Of a DNA stretch of 64,000 nucleotides, positions 47,769 through 56,276 are shown one piece after another. The DNA is taken from contig NZ_BLAD01000040.1 in the NCBI RefSeq assembly GCF_009687845.1, positions 159,666 through 223,665 on the forward strand, read 5' to 3'. The DNA comes from Acrocarpospora corrugata. GTDB lineage: Bacteria > Actinomycetota > Actinomycetes > Streptosporangiales > Streptosporangiaceae. How positions within the stretch are numbered: the first letter of the stretch is position 1; the number at the start of each line of letters is the position of its first letter. The notes beneath the pieces are model-generated. The model made no database searches. It saw only the letters and a list, made by a program, of their open reading frames with translations, and was not told the origin of the DNA. Made by a program: the position numbers and the translations under genes.

Positions 47769-49550
47769 ATGTCCGTGACCGAGCTGGAGCAGCGGCTGGC
47801 CGAGTTCGCCGACCGCGTCGCCGCGCTGCCGCCCCGCGAGGAGCTGGCGGCGGCCGAGGAGCTGGTCCGAGACGCCCTCGCCGAGCTGGGCCGGACCCGC
47901 AAACGCCGGGACGGCGGGCCGCAGCGGGAGCAGAAGCTGCTCCGGCAGATCTTCCGGACGCTGCCGGTGCCGGTGATCGTGATGGATCCCGGCGGTACGG
48001 TCCGGCGGATCAACAACGAGACCAGCCGCCTGCTGGGCAGCCCGGCCGGATACCTGATCGGACGCGGTTTCCCGCTGCTGATCGAGTCGTCCCGGCGGGC
48101 GGCGTTCCGTACCCAGCTGAGCACGGCGCTGCGGAGCGAGGAGAGCATCACCTTCGAGACCAGGCTCAACCATCAGGGGCGCACCCACACGGTCCGGCTG
48201 GTGCTGAGCCGGCTGCGGATGCCGGGTGAGCCGCAGGAGATGGTGGCCGCGGTGGCGCTGCCGACCGAGGTGCAGCTGACCGAGCACAAGGACAGGACCG
48301 AGGCGCCGGACGAGGCGCTGTTCCTGGCCGCGGCGCGGCGGCACGAGCTGCTGTCCCGGCTGACCAGGCTGCTGCTGGACGAGGAGAGCCTGCGCGAGCC
48401 GGTGGCGCTGATCCGGGCGGCCCGGCTGCTGGCGGCCGAGACCGCGGACTGGGTGATCGCCGACATGGTCCGGGACGGGGTGCCGCACCGGGCGGCGGTG
48501 ATCGCGCCCAGCACCGAGCCGGTGGCCCGGCTGCAGCGCGCGGTCGAGGCGCACCCGCCGGCGGACGCGCCGCTGGTCGGGCATGTGCTGGCCACCCAGA
48601 GCGGCATCATCCACGAGATGCTCAGCGACGAGGGCCTGCTTGGCGACGACCTGCTGCCGCAGATGCGCGCGGGTTCGCTGCTGTCGGTCCCGATCCGCAC
48701 CGACGACGAGATCAACGGCGTCCTCACCCTGGTACGGCTCCGCGACCGCCCCCCGTTCGGCCTCGCCGACCTGGGCCTGCTGGAGGAGATCGGCGGCCAC
48801 CTGGGCCTCGCGCTGCGCGCCCAGCGCAGTTTCCAGCGCAGCTCGAACGCGGCCGACGCGCTGCGCAGCGGGGTGCTCCCCCGGACGCTGCCCGACGTGC
48901 AGGGCTTCGAGACGGCCGCGATCTACCATCCGGGGTCGGGGTTGCGCGCGATCGGCGGCGAGTTCTACGACGTCTTCCCGATGAAGGGCGGCTGGGGTTT
49001 CGTGATCGGCAGCGCGGCCGGGCGCGGCGACGAGGCGCCCTCGGTGACCTCGCTGGTCCGCAACGGCGTCCGGGTGCTGAGCGCCTGGGAACGCGACCCC
49101 GGCGAGGCGCTGCGCAAGGTCAACGACGCGCTGGTGGCCCAGCACACCGGCCTGTTCGTGATGGCCGCGGCCGGTTTCGTGCGCGGCAGGAAGGTCCGGC
49201 TGGCCTCCGCCGGACACCATCCGGCCGCGCTGCTGCAACCCGACGGCGGGGTGCGTTTCACCGACGGCGGCGGCGTGCCGCTGGGCTTCGAGGAGGGCGC
49301 GGAACCGGCCACCGAGGAGCTCACCCTGGCCGCCGGGGAGACGCTGGTGCTCTACTCGGACGGGCTGGTCGGATCGCGCAGCGCGGACGGCGCCGGCTAC
49401 GGCGAGGACCGGCTGACCGAGGTGCTGGCGCGGTGCGCGAGCCAGCCGCCCTCGGCGGTGGTGAAGGCCATCGAGGAGGACCATCGCGCCTTCTCCGGGG
49501 ACCGGATCATCGACGAGATCACGGTGCTCGCGCTGCGGCGGGCTCGCTGA
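47769..49550 (+). CDS. PAS-GAF-SpoIIE (RsbU-like) protein with altered phosphatase motifs
   Basis: The 593-residue protein has an N-terminal coiled region (VTELEQRLAEFADRVAALPP), PAS domain (FRTLPVPVIVMDPGGTVRRI, SRLLGSPAGYLIGRGFPLLI), GAF domain (~200-360; SLLSVPIRTDDEINGVLTLV) and a C-terminal PP2C/SpoIIE domain. Usual metal ligands in SpoIIE phosphatases are Asp in GGD(F/W)YD and in GDVxGxG; here they read GGEFYDVF and VIGSAAGRG, so both Asp are replaced (E and S). The later VLYSDGLVGSR keeps its Asp. It may be a weak or non-catalytic sensor that feeds the sigma module through binding, or a divergent phosphatase. Confidence 0.85.
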   Translation: MSVTELEQRLAEFADRVAALPPREELAAAEELVRDALAELGRTRKRRDGGPQREQKLLRQIFRTLPVPVIVMDPGGTVRRINNETSRLLGSPAGYLIGRGFPLLIESSRRAAFRTQLSTALRSEESITFETRLNHQGRTHTVRLVLSRLRMPGEPQEMVAAVALPTEVQLTEHKDRTEAPDEALFLAAARRHELLSRLTRLLLDEESLREPVALIRAARLLAAETADWVIADMVRDGVPHRAAVIAPSTEPVARLQRAVEAHPPADAPLVGHVLATQSGIIHEMLSDEGLLGDDLLPQMRAGSLLSVPIRTDDEINGVLTLVRLRDRPPFGLADLGLLEEIGGHLGLALRAQRSFQRSSNAADALRSGVLPRTLPDVQGFETAAIYHPGSGLRAIGGEFYDVFPMKGGWGFVIGSAAGRGDEAPSVTSLVRNGVRVLSAWERDPGEALRKVNDALVAQHTGLFVMAAAGFVRGRKVRLASAGHHPAALLQPDGGVRFTDGGGVPLGFEEGAEPATEELTLAAGETLVLYSDGLVGSRSADGAGYGEDRLTEVLARCASQPPSAVVKAIEEDHRAFSGDRIIDEITVLALRRAR

Positions 49551-49667
49551 AATTCCTGGAAAAGTTTGCGTTTGGAGCCGGTCCATGTACGGTAAGGAAA
49601 GCAACAGAGCTGGTGCCTAAGACGCAGGCACATCCTTTCATCGCGAATCAACGCCATGAGGTGTGCC

Positions 49668-50711
49668 ATGCATATCGCCATTGTCTCCACGCACGGCCTT
49701 TCCGCCGACGCCCCCGCCATCGCCCGTGAACTGGGCCGCGGCCACAGCGTGACCGTCTACACCCGCTCCGCGTCCGACATCAAGGGCGTCCGGGTGGAGC
49801 AGGTGCCCGCCGGGCCGGCCGGGGAACTCTCCGACAACGACCTGCTGCCCTACATCTCCGACTTCAGTGACGGGCTCAAGAAGTGCTGGCGGCAGGACCG
49901 GCCGGACGTCATCCACGCCCACTCCTGGACCGGCGGGCTGGCGGCCATCGCCGGCTCCGACGGGCTCGGGGTGCCGGTCACCCAGACCTTCCACCACGGC
50001 GACGCCCCGTCCGCGCCGGTCCAGCGGCTGGAGCGGGCGATCGGCCGCCGGGCCAGGGCCGTGATCGCGGCCTGCGCCGGCGAGGAGTCCGAGCTGATCA
50101 AGCTGGGCGTGCCGCGCCGGAACATCGCGGTCGTGCCGAGCGGCGTCGACGTCGAACGGTTCCGCCGCCGGGGCCCGGCCGCGCCGCGCGGCGAGCGGGC
50201 CCGGATGCTGCACATCGGGGACGCCGGCGCCGCCATGGCGATCCAGGCGCTGGCCTCGGTGCCGGGCGCGGAGCTGGTGGTGGCCGGCGGCGACGACGCG
50301 ATGATCGCCCGGCTGGGCATCCTGGCCAGGGACAAGGGCGTCGAGGACCGGGTCGAGCTGCTCGGCCGGGTCGCGCACGCCAACATGCCGAAGCTGATCC
50401 GCAGCGCCGACGTGGCGCTCGCGCTGGCCCCCACCGCGCCGACCGGGATGGCCGCGCTGGAGGCGATGGCCTGCGGCATCCCGGTGATCGTGTCGGCCAC
50501 CGGCGCGCACCTGGACGCGGTCGTGCACGGCGTCACCGGTTACCACGTCCGCCGCCCGGCCGAAGTGGTCGTCCGGATGCGGCAGCTGCTGGGCGACCGG
50601 ACGCTGCGCACGGCGCTCGGGTTCGCCGGGGTGGACCGGGCCCGCTCGCGCTACTCGCTGGAGCGGGTCAGCCAGGAGCTCATCCGGGTGTACGAGAACA
50701 TCTGCGCCTAA
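49668..50711 (+). CDS. GT4-type glycosyltransferase
   Basis: A 347-residue retaining glycosyltransferase of the GT-B fold. N-terminal domain HIAIVSTHGLSADAPAIARE and VIHAHSWTGGLAAIAG; C-terminal domain NIAVVPSGVDVERFRRRG, LVVAGGDDAMIARLG, ELLGRVAHANMPKLIRSADV and the donor-binding EX7E-like region TAPTGMAALEAMACGIPVIV. ATG 49668 with GAGG upstream was chosen over 49656. Its acceptor is unknown; it could decorate a surface glycan or a small molecule. Its stop overlaps the end of the convergent PucR gene. Confidence 0.9.
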   Translation: MHIAIVSTHGLSADAPAIARELGRGHSVTVYTRSASDIKGVRVEQVPAGPAGELSDNDLLPYISDFSDGLKKCWRQDRPDVIHAHSWTGGLAAIAGSDGLGVPVTQTFHHGDAPSAPVQRLERAIGRRARAVIAACAGEESELIKLGVPRRNIAVVPSGVDVERFRRRGPAAPRGERARMLHIGDAGAAMAIQALASVPGAELVVAGGDDAMIARLGILARDKGVEDRVELLGRVAHANMPKLIRSADVALALAPTAPTGMAALEAMACGIPVIVSATGAHLDAVVHGVTGYHVRRPAEVVVRMRQLLGDRTLRTALGFAGVDRARSRYSLERVSQELIRVYENICA

Positions 50712-51727
50712 AGATGCGCGGCTTTCAGGGCCAGGTGGAGGAGCAGGCGATTCTGCCCGTCGGCCAGGTCGAGGCCGGTCGCCTCGGCCGCCCGGCCCAG
50801 CCGGTAGTAGAGCGTCTGGCGGTGCACGCCGAGCGCCGCGGCCGTCTCCTGGACGTGGCCGCCATGGTCGAGGAAACACTCGACGGTGGCGGCCAGTTCG
50901 CCGAGCGGGGCGGCCTCGGCGGCCAGGTCGACCAGGTCGCTGTGCGGGAGTCTGACCAGGTAGCGGTAGACGCCGAGATCGTCCCAGCAGGCGATGGGGG
51001 TGTGCCGGGCTTCGGCCACCCGGAGGGCGGCCAGGGCTTCGCGCCAGCTCTCCCAGGCGTCGGCCGCGTCCTGGCGGGGGGCGCCGACGCCGGTGGCGGT
51101 GCCGTACATGTCCTGGATGCGGCGGGCGACGTCGCGGGCCTGGGCGGCGGGGACGAGGAACGCGGGGCGGGTCAGGGTGAGGTCGATGCGGACGTCGTGC
51201 GGGAGCGTCCAGAGGGCGGCGACCTGGTCGGGGGCGGCGCGGGTGGCCATCGCCACCAGCGGGCCTTCCAGGTCGGCGGCGGCGGCCGCGCGGGTGTCGG
51301 GGTTGGCGGAGAACAGGTCGTCGAGCGGGGCCTGGCGGGTCTGGGTCTCCCGGGCCAGGGTGGCCGCGGCGCGGGTGACCAGGGGTTCGATGGCGCGGAG
51401 GCGCTCGTCGGTGAGGCCGCCGGAGTCGAGCAGCCAGAGGTAGCCGTAGGTGACGCCGTGGTGGCGGAGCGGGACGCAGACGCGGCCGAGCACTCCCCCG
51501 ATGGCCGGGATCCGGACCGGGCCTGCCGCGGTGGCGATTCCGTAGGCCTCGAAGTGGGCGCGGGTGGCGTCGGTGGCGCGGCGGCGCAGGATGACCTCCT
51601 CGCGGACGGCGTCGATGTCGCCGCTCTGGGCGCCGTACGCGACTAGCTGGAACGATCGGTCCTCCAAGGTCACCGACGCGTCCAGCAGGCGAGCGATTTC
51701 GTCGACGAGTTCCTGCACCTGACCCAT
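50708..51727 (-). CDS. PucR/CdaR-type regulator, likely controls proline catabolism
   Basis: The 339-residue protein begins MGQVQELVDEIARLLDASVT, has a central GAF/PucR-like region (VCVPLRHHGVTYGYLWLLDS) and ends with the PucR helix-turn-helix (CFLDHGGHVQETAAALGVHR, QTLYYRLGRAAEATGLDLAD). It is divergent from proline dehydrogenase and P5C dehydrogenase genes, the arrangement seen for PutR-type proline-responsive activators in actinobacteria. Specificity for proline is inferred from this. Confidence 0.9.
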   Translation of the reverse strand: MGQVQELVDEIARLLDASVTLEDRSFQLVAYGAQSGDIDAVREEVILRRRATDATRAHFEAYGIATAAGPVRIPAIGGVLGRVCVPLRHHGVTYGYLWLLDSGGLTDERLRAIEPLVTRAAATLARETQTRQAPLDDLFSANPDTRAAAAADLEGPLVAMATRAAPDQVAALWTLPHDVRIDLTLTRPAFLVPAAQARDVARRIQDMYGTATGVGAPRQDAADAWESWREALAALRVAEARHTPIACWDDLGVYRYLVRLPHSDLVDLAAEAAPLGELAATVECFLDHGGHVQETAAALGVHRQTLYYRLGRAAEATGLDLADGQNRLLLHLALKAAHL

Positions 51728-51802
51728 TATTGAGCATTTGTCTGAACACGCTTGGGCGGATGTCCGTGGATGGGCTTTGACGTGGGGATTTAGGGTGGTC
51801 TC

Positions 51803-52702
51803 ATGCTTGGTGAGGTACTTCTGGCGGCATCCCGGAACCGGCGGGCCCGGCGGGCCGTGTCCCGGTTCCCGCTGACCCGCAGAGTGGTGGACCGGTTCGT
51901 CGCGGGTGAGCAGACCATCGACGCGGTGACCGCGGCCCGGCGGCTGTCCGATCTGGGGCTGATGTCGACGATCGACCATCTGGGCGAGGAGGTCCGCGAC
52001 ACCGGCGCCGCCGTCGAGACCACGAAGGCGTACCTGCGGCTGCTCGAAGCGCTCCGGCCGCTCGGGTTCGGGGACCGGGCCGAGGTGTCGGTGAAGCTGT
52101 CGGCCGTGGGGCAGGCGCTGGACGACGGGATGGCGCTCGACCACGCCCGCCAGATCTGCGAGGCGGCCAGGGAGAACGGGTCCACCGTGACGCTCGACAT
52201 GGAGGACCACACCACGGTCGACTCCACGCTGGCGATCTTGCAGGCGCTCCGGACGGATTTTCCCGACACGGGAGTGGCCATCCAGTCGTATCTGTTCCGC
52301 AGCGAGGCCGACTGCCGCGACCTGCGCGACTCCCGGGTCCGCCTGGTGAAGGGCGCGTATGACGAGCCGGCGTCGGTGGCGTACCAGAAGAAGAGGGACG
52401 TGGACCTGGCGTACGTGCGCTGCCTGCGGGTGCTCATGTCCGGCGCCGGCTACCCGATGATCGCCACCCACGACGACCGGCTGATCGCCGTCGCGGAGAG
52501 CCTGGCCGACGGCCGCGACAACTACGAATTCCAGATGTTGTACGGCATCCGCACCGACAAACAGCTCGCGCTCGCCGAATCAGGCGCGAACGTCCGCGTC
52601 TACGTGCCCTACGGCGACGACTGGTACGGCTACTTCATGCGCCGCCTCGCCGAACGCCCGGCCAACGTCGCCTTCTTCCTGCGTTCCCTTGGGGGTAAAT
52701 GA
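51803..52702 (+). CDS. Proline dehydrogenase
   Basis: The 299-residue monofunctional PRODH, an FAD enzyme with a TIM barrel, oxidises proline to delta-1-pyrroline-5-carboxylate. Recognisable are AEVSVKLSAVGQALDDGMAL, VTLDMEDHTTVDSTLAILQA, VAIQSYLFRSEADCRDL, RLVKGAYDEPASVAYQKKRD and QMLYGIRTDKQLALAESGAN near the C-terminus. It overlaps the P5C dehydrogenase start (ATGATG), so the intermediate may be channelled. It probably responds to the divergent PucR regulator. Confidence 0.95.
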   Translation: MLGEVLLAASRNRRARRAVSRFPLTRRVVDRFVAGEQTIDAVTAARRLSDLGLMSTIDHLGEEVRDTGAAVETTKAYLRLLEALRPLGFGDRAEVSVKLSAVGQALDDGMALDHARQICEAARENGSTVTLDMEDHTTVDSTLAILQALRTDFPDTGVAIQSYLFRSEADCRDLRDSRVRLVKGAYDEPASVAYQKKRDVDLAYVRCLRVLMSGAGYPMIATHDDRLIAVAESLADGRDNYEFQMLYGIRTDKQLALAESGANVRVYVPYGDDWYGYFMRRLAERPANVAFFLRSLGGK

Positions 52703-54360
52703 TGGACTCCGTATCAAATGTCCCCGTCCCCGGCAACGAGCCGGTCCTGGCGTACCCGCCGGGCAGTGCCGAGCGGGCCGCCCTGGAGAGCCGCGTCAAG
52801 GAGCTCGCCAAGGCCGATCTCGACCTCACCATGACCGTCGGCGGCGAACGCCGGATGGGCGGCGGCGCGCCGATCGAGGTCGTCCAGCCCCACAACCACC
52901 GGGCCGTCCTGGGCCGTACGGCCGACGCCACCGCCGCCGACGTGTCGGCCGCGATCGACGCGGCACTTGCCGCCGCCCCCGGCTGGCGGGCGCTGCCCTT
53001 CGACGAGCGCGCGGCGGTCTTCCTGCGCGCGGCCGACCTGCTGGCCGGGCCGTGGCGGAACACGCTCAACGGCGCGACCATGCTCGGCCAGTCCAAGTCG
53101 GCGCACCAGGCCGAGATCGACGCGGCCTGCGAGCTGATCGACTTCCTCCGGTTCAACGTGGCGTACGCGCGGCAGCTTTACACCGAGCAGCCGGTGTCCT
53201 CGCCCGGGGTGTGGAACCGGATGGAGTACCGGCCGCTGGAGGGCTTCGTCCTGGCCATCACGCCGTTCAACTTCACGGCCATCGCCGGGAACCTGCCCGC
53301 GTCGGCGGCGCTGATGGGGAACGTGGTCGTCTGGAAGCCGTCACCGACGCAGCAGTTCGCGGCGCACTTCACCATGCGCCTGCTGGAGGCGGCCGGACTG
53401 CCGCCCGGGGTGATCAACATGGTCACCGGCAACGGGCAGGCCGTGTCCGAGGTCGCGCTGCCGCATCAGGCGCTGGCCGGGATCCACTTCACCGGCTCGA
53501 CCGCGACGTTCCAGCATCTGTGGGCGAGCGTGGGCGCCAACATCGGCGCGTACCACGGCTATCCGCGGCTGGTCGGTGAGACCGGCGGCAAGGACTTCGT
53601 GCTCGCGCATCCGTCCGCCGATCGCGGCACCCTGCTGACGGCGTTGATCCGAGGGGCTTTCGAGTACCAGGGCCAGAAGTGCTCCGCGGCGTCGCGGGCC
53701 TACATCCCGCGCTCGATCTGGAACACCCTCCGGGACGACCTGGCCGGCACAGCGGAATCGCTGACCATTGGCGACGTCACCGCCGACTTGTCCACGTTCC
53801 TCGGGGCTGTCATCGACGCCCGCGCTTTCGCCAAGCACAAGGCTGCCATCGACCGCGCCCGTGCCACCTCGTCAATCGAAGTCCTGACCGGCTCGTACGA
53901 CGACTCCACCGGATATTTCGTGAAACCAACCGTCCTGGTGTCGGACGACCCTACCGACGAGATCTTCACCACCGAGTACTTCGGCCCCATCCTCGCCGTC
54001 CACGTCTACGACGACGCCGACTTCGACCCCGTCCTCGACCAGATGGAATCCGCCTCCCCCTACGCCCTGACCGGCTCCCTGATCGCCCAGGACCGCCGCC
54101 TCATCGCCTCCGCCACAGAACGCCTCCGCTTCGCGGCTGGCAATTTCTACATCAACGACAAACCCACCGGCGCTGTAGTCGGCCAGCAACCATTCGGCGG
54201 CGCCCGAGCCTCCGGCACAAACGACAAGGCCGGCTCCCTCTTCAACCTCATCCGCTGGGTCAACGCCCGCACCATCAAAGAAACCCTCAACCCCCCAGTG
54301 ATCCAGGGCCCCTACCGAGGCGACATCCCCCAGTCCGGCTGGCTCCAGCCCGAACTCTGA
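52699..54360 (+). CDS. pruA: L-glutamate gamma-semialdehyde (P5C) dehydrogenase
   Basis: The 553-residue ALDH4-type enzyme oxidises glutamate semialdehyde to glutamate with NAD, the second step of proline use. It has EVVQPHNHRAVLG, LEGFVLAITPFNFTAIAGNL, GNVVVWKPSPTQQFAAHFTM, HFTGSTATFQHLWASVG, ETGGKDFVLAHPSAD, the catalytic segment FEYQGQKCSAASRAYIPRSI (Cys) and FGPILAVHVYDD. It starts in the ATGATG that overlaps the PRODH stop; either Met may be used. GC at third positions stays high to the end. Confidence 0.95.
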   Translation: MMDSVSNVPVPGNEPVLAYPPGSAERAALESRVKELAKADLDLTMTVGGERRMGGGAPIEVVQPHNHRAVLGRTADATAADVSAAIDAALAAAPGWRALPFDERAAVFLRAADLLAGPWRNTLNGATMLGQSKSAHQAEIDAACELIDFLRFNVAYARQLYTEQPVSSPGVWNRMEYRPLEGFVLAITPFNFTAIAGNLPASAALMGNVVVWKPSPTQQFAAHFTMRLLEAAGLPPGVINMVTGNGQAVSEVALPHQALAGIHFTGSTATFQHLWASVGANIGAYHGYPRLVGETGGKDFVLAHPSADRGTLLTALIRGAFEYQGQKCSAASRAYIPRSIWNTLRDDLAGTAESLTIGDVTADLSTFLGAVIDARAFAKHKAAIDRARATSSIEVLTGSYDDSTGYFVKPTVLVSDDPTDEIFTTEYFGPILAVHVYDDADFDPVLDQMESASPYALTGSLIAQDRRLIASATERLRFAAGNFYINDKPTGAVVGQQPFGGARASGTNDKAGSLFNLIRWVNARTIKETLNPPVIQGPYRGDIPQSGWLQPEL

Positions 54361-54402
54361 CCCGCGAAGCCCGCTGGAAAGCCAAGAGCAACTGCACTTC
54401 TC

Positions 54403-54976
54403 TCAGCTTTCCAGCGGCTCGGCCGGCAACCGGAGACGTGCTCGACGGGCGAAGACGGGAACCCCTGCCCGATCGAGGGCATTCAGGACGTCGAACGTGG
54501 GGAGGACGTCGTTTGCCCGCCGACATGCGTCCGAGGACGTCCACGACCTCTCGCGGGCTTTGACTGAGCAATGAGCACAGGTAGGTGTCGGGATCTGTGA
54601 CGGTCAAGCCGAAGCGAGCCAGGAACTTCGCCGGAAAATCCGCGCGATTCCACGTCACGAGGGTCTGAGCGCGTCCGGCGATCGCCGCGGCCATGTGGTA
54701 GCGATCATCGGGATCTCGTCCCTCCATCTGTTCCACCAGGAGCTTGTACGCGTCCTCGGAAACTCGCGAGTCCGCGAAGAATTCACGGATCACCGCGCAG
54801 ATACGTGTGGCCGAGGGCGCGGAGCGGCGCTGCTCGCGCACGATGACACGCTCCCACTCATCCAGCAGATGATCGCTCCAGATGACCGTGTGAACCGCGT
54901 CTTCGCTCAGCGCCAGCATCAAGTCCATCAGCGAGAACGGGAACAAGACGTTGGTGTCGACGCACACTCGTGACAT
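54403..54976 (-). pseudogene. PIN-domain toxin with C-terminal frameshift
   Basis: The PIN ribonuclease reads VCVDTNVLFPFSLMDLMLAL (first acidic residue), SDHLLDEWERVIVREQR, EGRDPDDRYHMAAAIAGRAQ (acidic pair) and TLVTWNRADFPAKFLARFGL. After KRRPP the frame goes astray because of an extra base in the gggg run at 54499-54502. With one base fewer it continues FDVLNALDRAGVPVFARRA and stops at 54403 as expected for the family. Without that, translation runs on into the P5C dehydrogenase gene on the opposite strand. The catalytic core is intact, so the toxin may still be made with a wrong tail. Confidence 0.75.
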
Positions 54977-54995
54977 CTGGCGGGTCTCCGGGGCG

Positions 54996-55445
54996 TCAGT
55001 AGGGCAGGTCCGCGTCCTCGGCGGCTTCGATTATTTTCCGGCTGCCCTCGGCGCGGCGCTCGCGGCGGGCTTGGAAGGCCAGGACGTCGGCCAGGCGGAC
55101 CAGGCGGTGACGGCTGCCGGGCAGGTGCTGGGCGGGGATCTCGCCTTCGTCGAGCAATCGAACCACGAAAGGACGGGAAAGGCCGAGCATTTGGGCTACC
55201 TCGCCGGGAGTCAGGCGGGTCTCAACCGGGAGCGCCAAGATGGCGTTTCCCTTCGCGAGATCATGAACCGCCGCCAGCACCAGGGCGAGCAGCGACTCGG
55301 GGAGCACCGTGTCCTGGCCGTCCTCGCCCCGCAACAGAAGCTGGGTGGCGCTGTGGGAACTGGCCTCCAGGTGAGCGAGGAGCTCACGCTCGCCGCTGTC
55401 GGCCTCGACACGCGTCGCGCTCGCGAGCACACCAGTACGTGACAT
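54996..55445 (-). CDS. Excisionase-type HTH antitoxin paired with the PIN toxin
   Basis: A 149-residue protein with a helix-turn-helix of the excisionase/MerR-like HTH_17 type (TRLTPGEVAQMLGLSRPFVV, RLLDEGEIPAQHLPGSRHRL) and a basic tail (AFQARRERRAEGSRKII). The pair of such a protein with a downstream PIN toxin is a frequent type II toxin-antitoxin layout in actinobacteria. The ATG at 55445 has GGGAG before it; an upstream start at 55502 is less likely. It lies 19 bases from the toxin gene. Confidence 0.82.
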   Translation of the reverse strand: MSRTGVLASATRVEADSGERELLAHLEASSHSATQLLLRGEDGQDTVLPESLLALVLAAVHDLAKGNAILALPVETRLTPGEVAQMLGLSRPFVVRLLDEGEIPAQHLPGSRHRLVRLADVLAFQARRERRAEGSRKIIEAAEDADLPY

Positions 55446-55533
55446 GATCATCTCCCGGATCAATATCCGCAATAAGTGTAACTCAGCATTGCGTTCGGCC
55501 ATGTGGGGATGAGACCGCGGGTCGTTTGCTGGT

Positions 55534-56202
55534 TCAGTTCGTGGTGGCTGGGCTGGTCAGGTGGTCGAGGGTGGCGAGTTGGGCCGTTCGGGACTTGACC
55601 ATGGCGGCGGCGAGGGTGTGGGCCGAGGGGTCTTTGCCGGATTGGCCTTCGGCGCGGGAGATCAGGGTGACCTGTTCCAGGTGGCCGCGGAGGTGGGCGA
55701 TGAAGAGGCGTTCGAAGGTCGGGCCGGTGATGGGGGTGAGGAGGGTGAGGTCGGCTTGGGTGACCATGCCGGGCATGTCGTGGCCCTCGTGCGGGTTGGC
55801 GCCGGTGATGCCGGCCCGGGTGAGGATGCGGCGGAGGGCGGGGAGTTCGGTGCGGTGAGTGGTGGCGACCTGGGCGGCCAGGTGGGCCAGGTCGGGGTTG
55901 GTGAGGCGGGCGGGGGCCTGGTCGAGGAGTTCGAGGAGGCCCTCGTGCATGGGGATCATGAGCTGGGCCCAGGCGATGTCGGTGGCGTTGATGCTGCCGG
56001 TGCTGAGGGGGTCGGGGTTGAGGGTGGCGGCGTTGACGGTGCTCGGGTTGACGGTGTTCGGGTTGACGGTGTTCGGGTTGAGGGTGGCGGGGTTGAGTGG
56101 GGTGGACGCCACCGGCGGCGGGGCGGATACCTGGGGGGTGACCGCCGCCGGTGGCGGGGCGCAGGCGGCCACGAGGAAGGACAGGATCAGCAGGTGTCGC
56201 AT
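55534..56202 (-). CDS. DUF305-type lipoprotein with Asn-Pro repeats
   Basis: A 222-residue lipoprotein (signal LLILSFLVAACAPPP, lipobox VAAC). The mature N-terminus has degenerate repeats NPATLNPNTVNPNTVNPST, encoded by direct DNA repeats. The C-terminal domain resembles ferritin-like DUF305: AQLMIPMHEGLLELLDQAP, a His/Met-rich turn ANPHEGHDMPGMVTQADLTL, and FERLFIAHLRGHLEQVTLIS. The His/Met residues suggest binding of copper or another metal at the cell surface. Monocistronic, convergent with nothing nearby. Expression cue unknown. Confidence 0.75.
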   Translation of the reverse strand: MRHLLILSFLVAACAPPPAAVTPQVSAPPPVASTPLNPATLNPNTVNPNTVNPSTVNAATLNPDPLSTGSINATDIAWAQLMIPMHEGLLELLDQAPARLTNPDLAHLAAQVATTHRTELPALRRILTRAGITGANPHEGHDMPGMVTQADLTLLTPITGPTFERLFIAHLRGHLEQVTLISRAEGQSGKDPSAHTLAAAMVKSRTAQLATLDHLTSPATTN

Positions 56203-56276
56203 GGGGTGTCCTTCCTCGTGGCGCCTTTTCAGTGAGCCCCTTTTAGTGAGCCCCTTTCAGCGGGTCCTCAAGGGAG

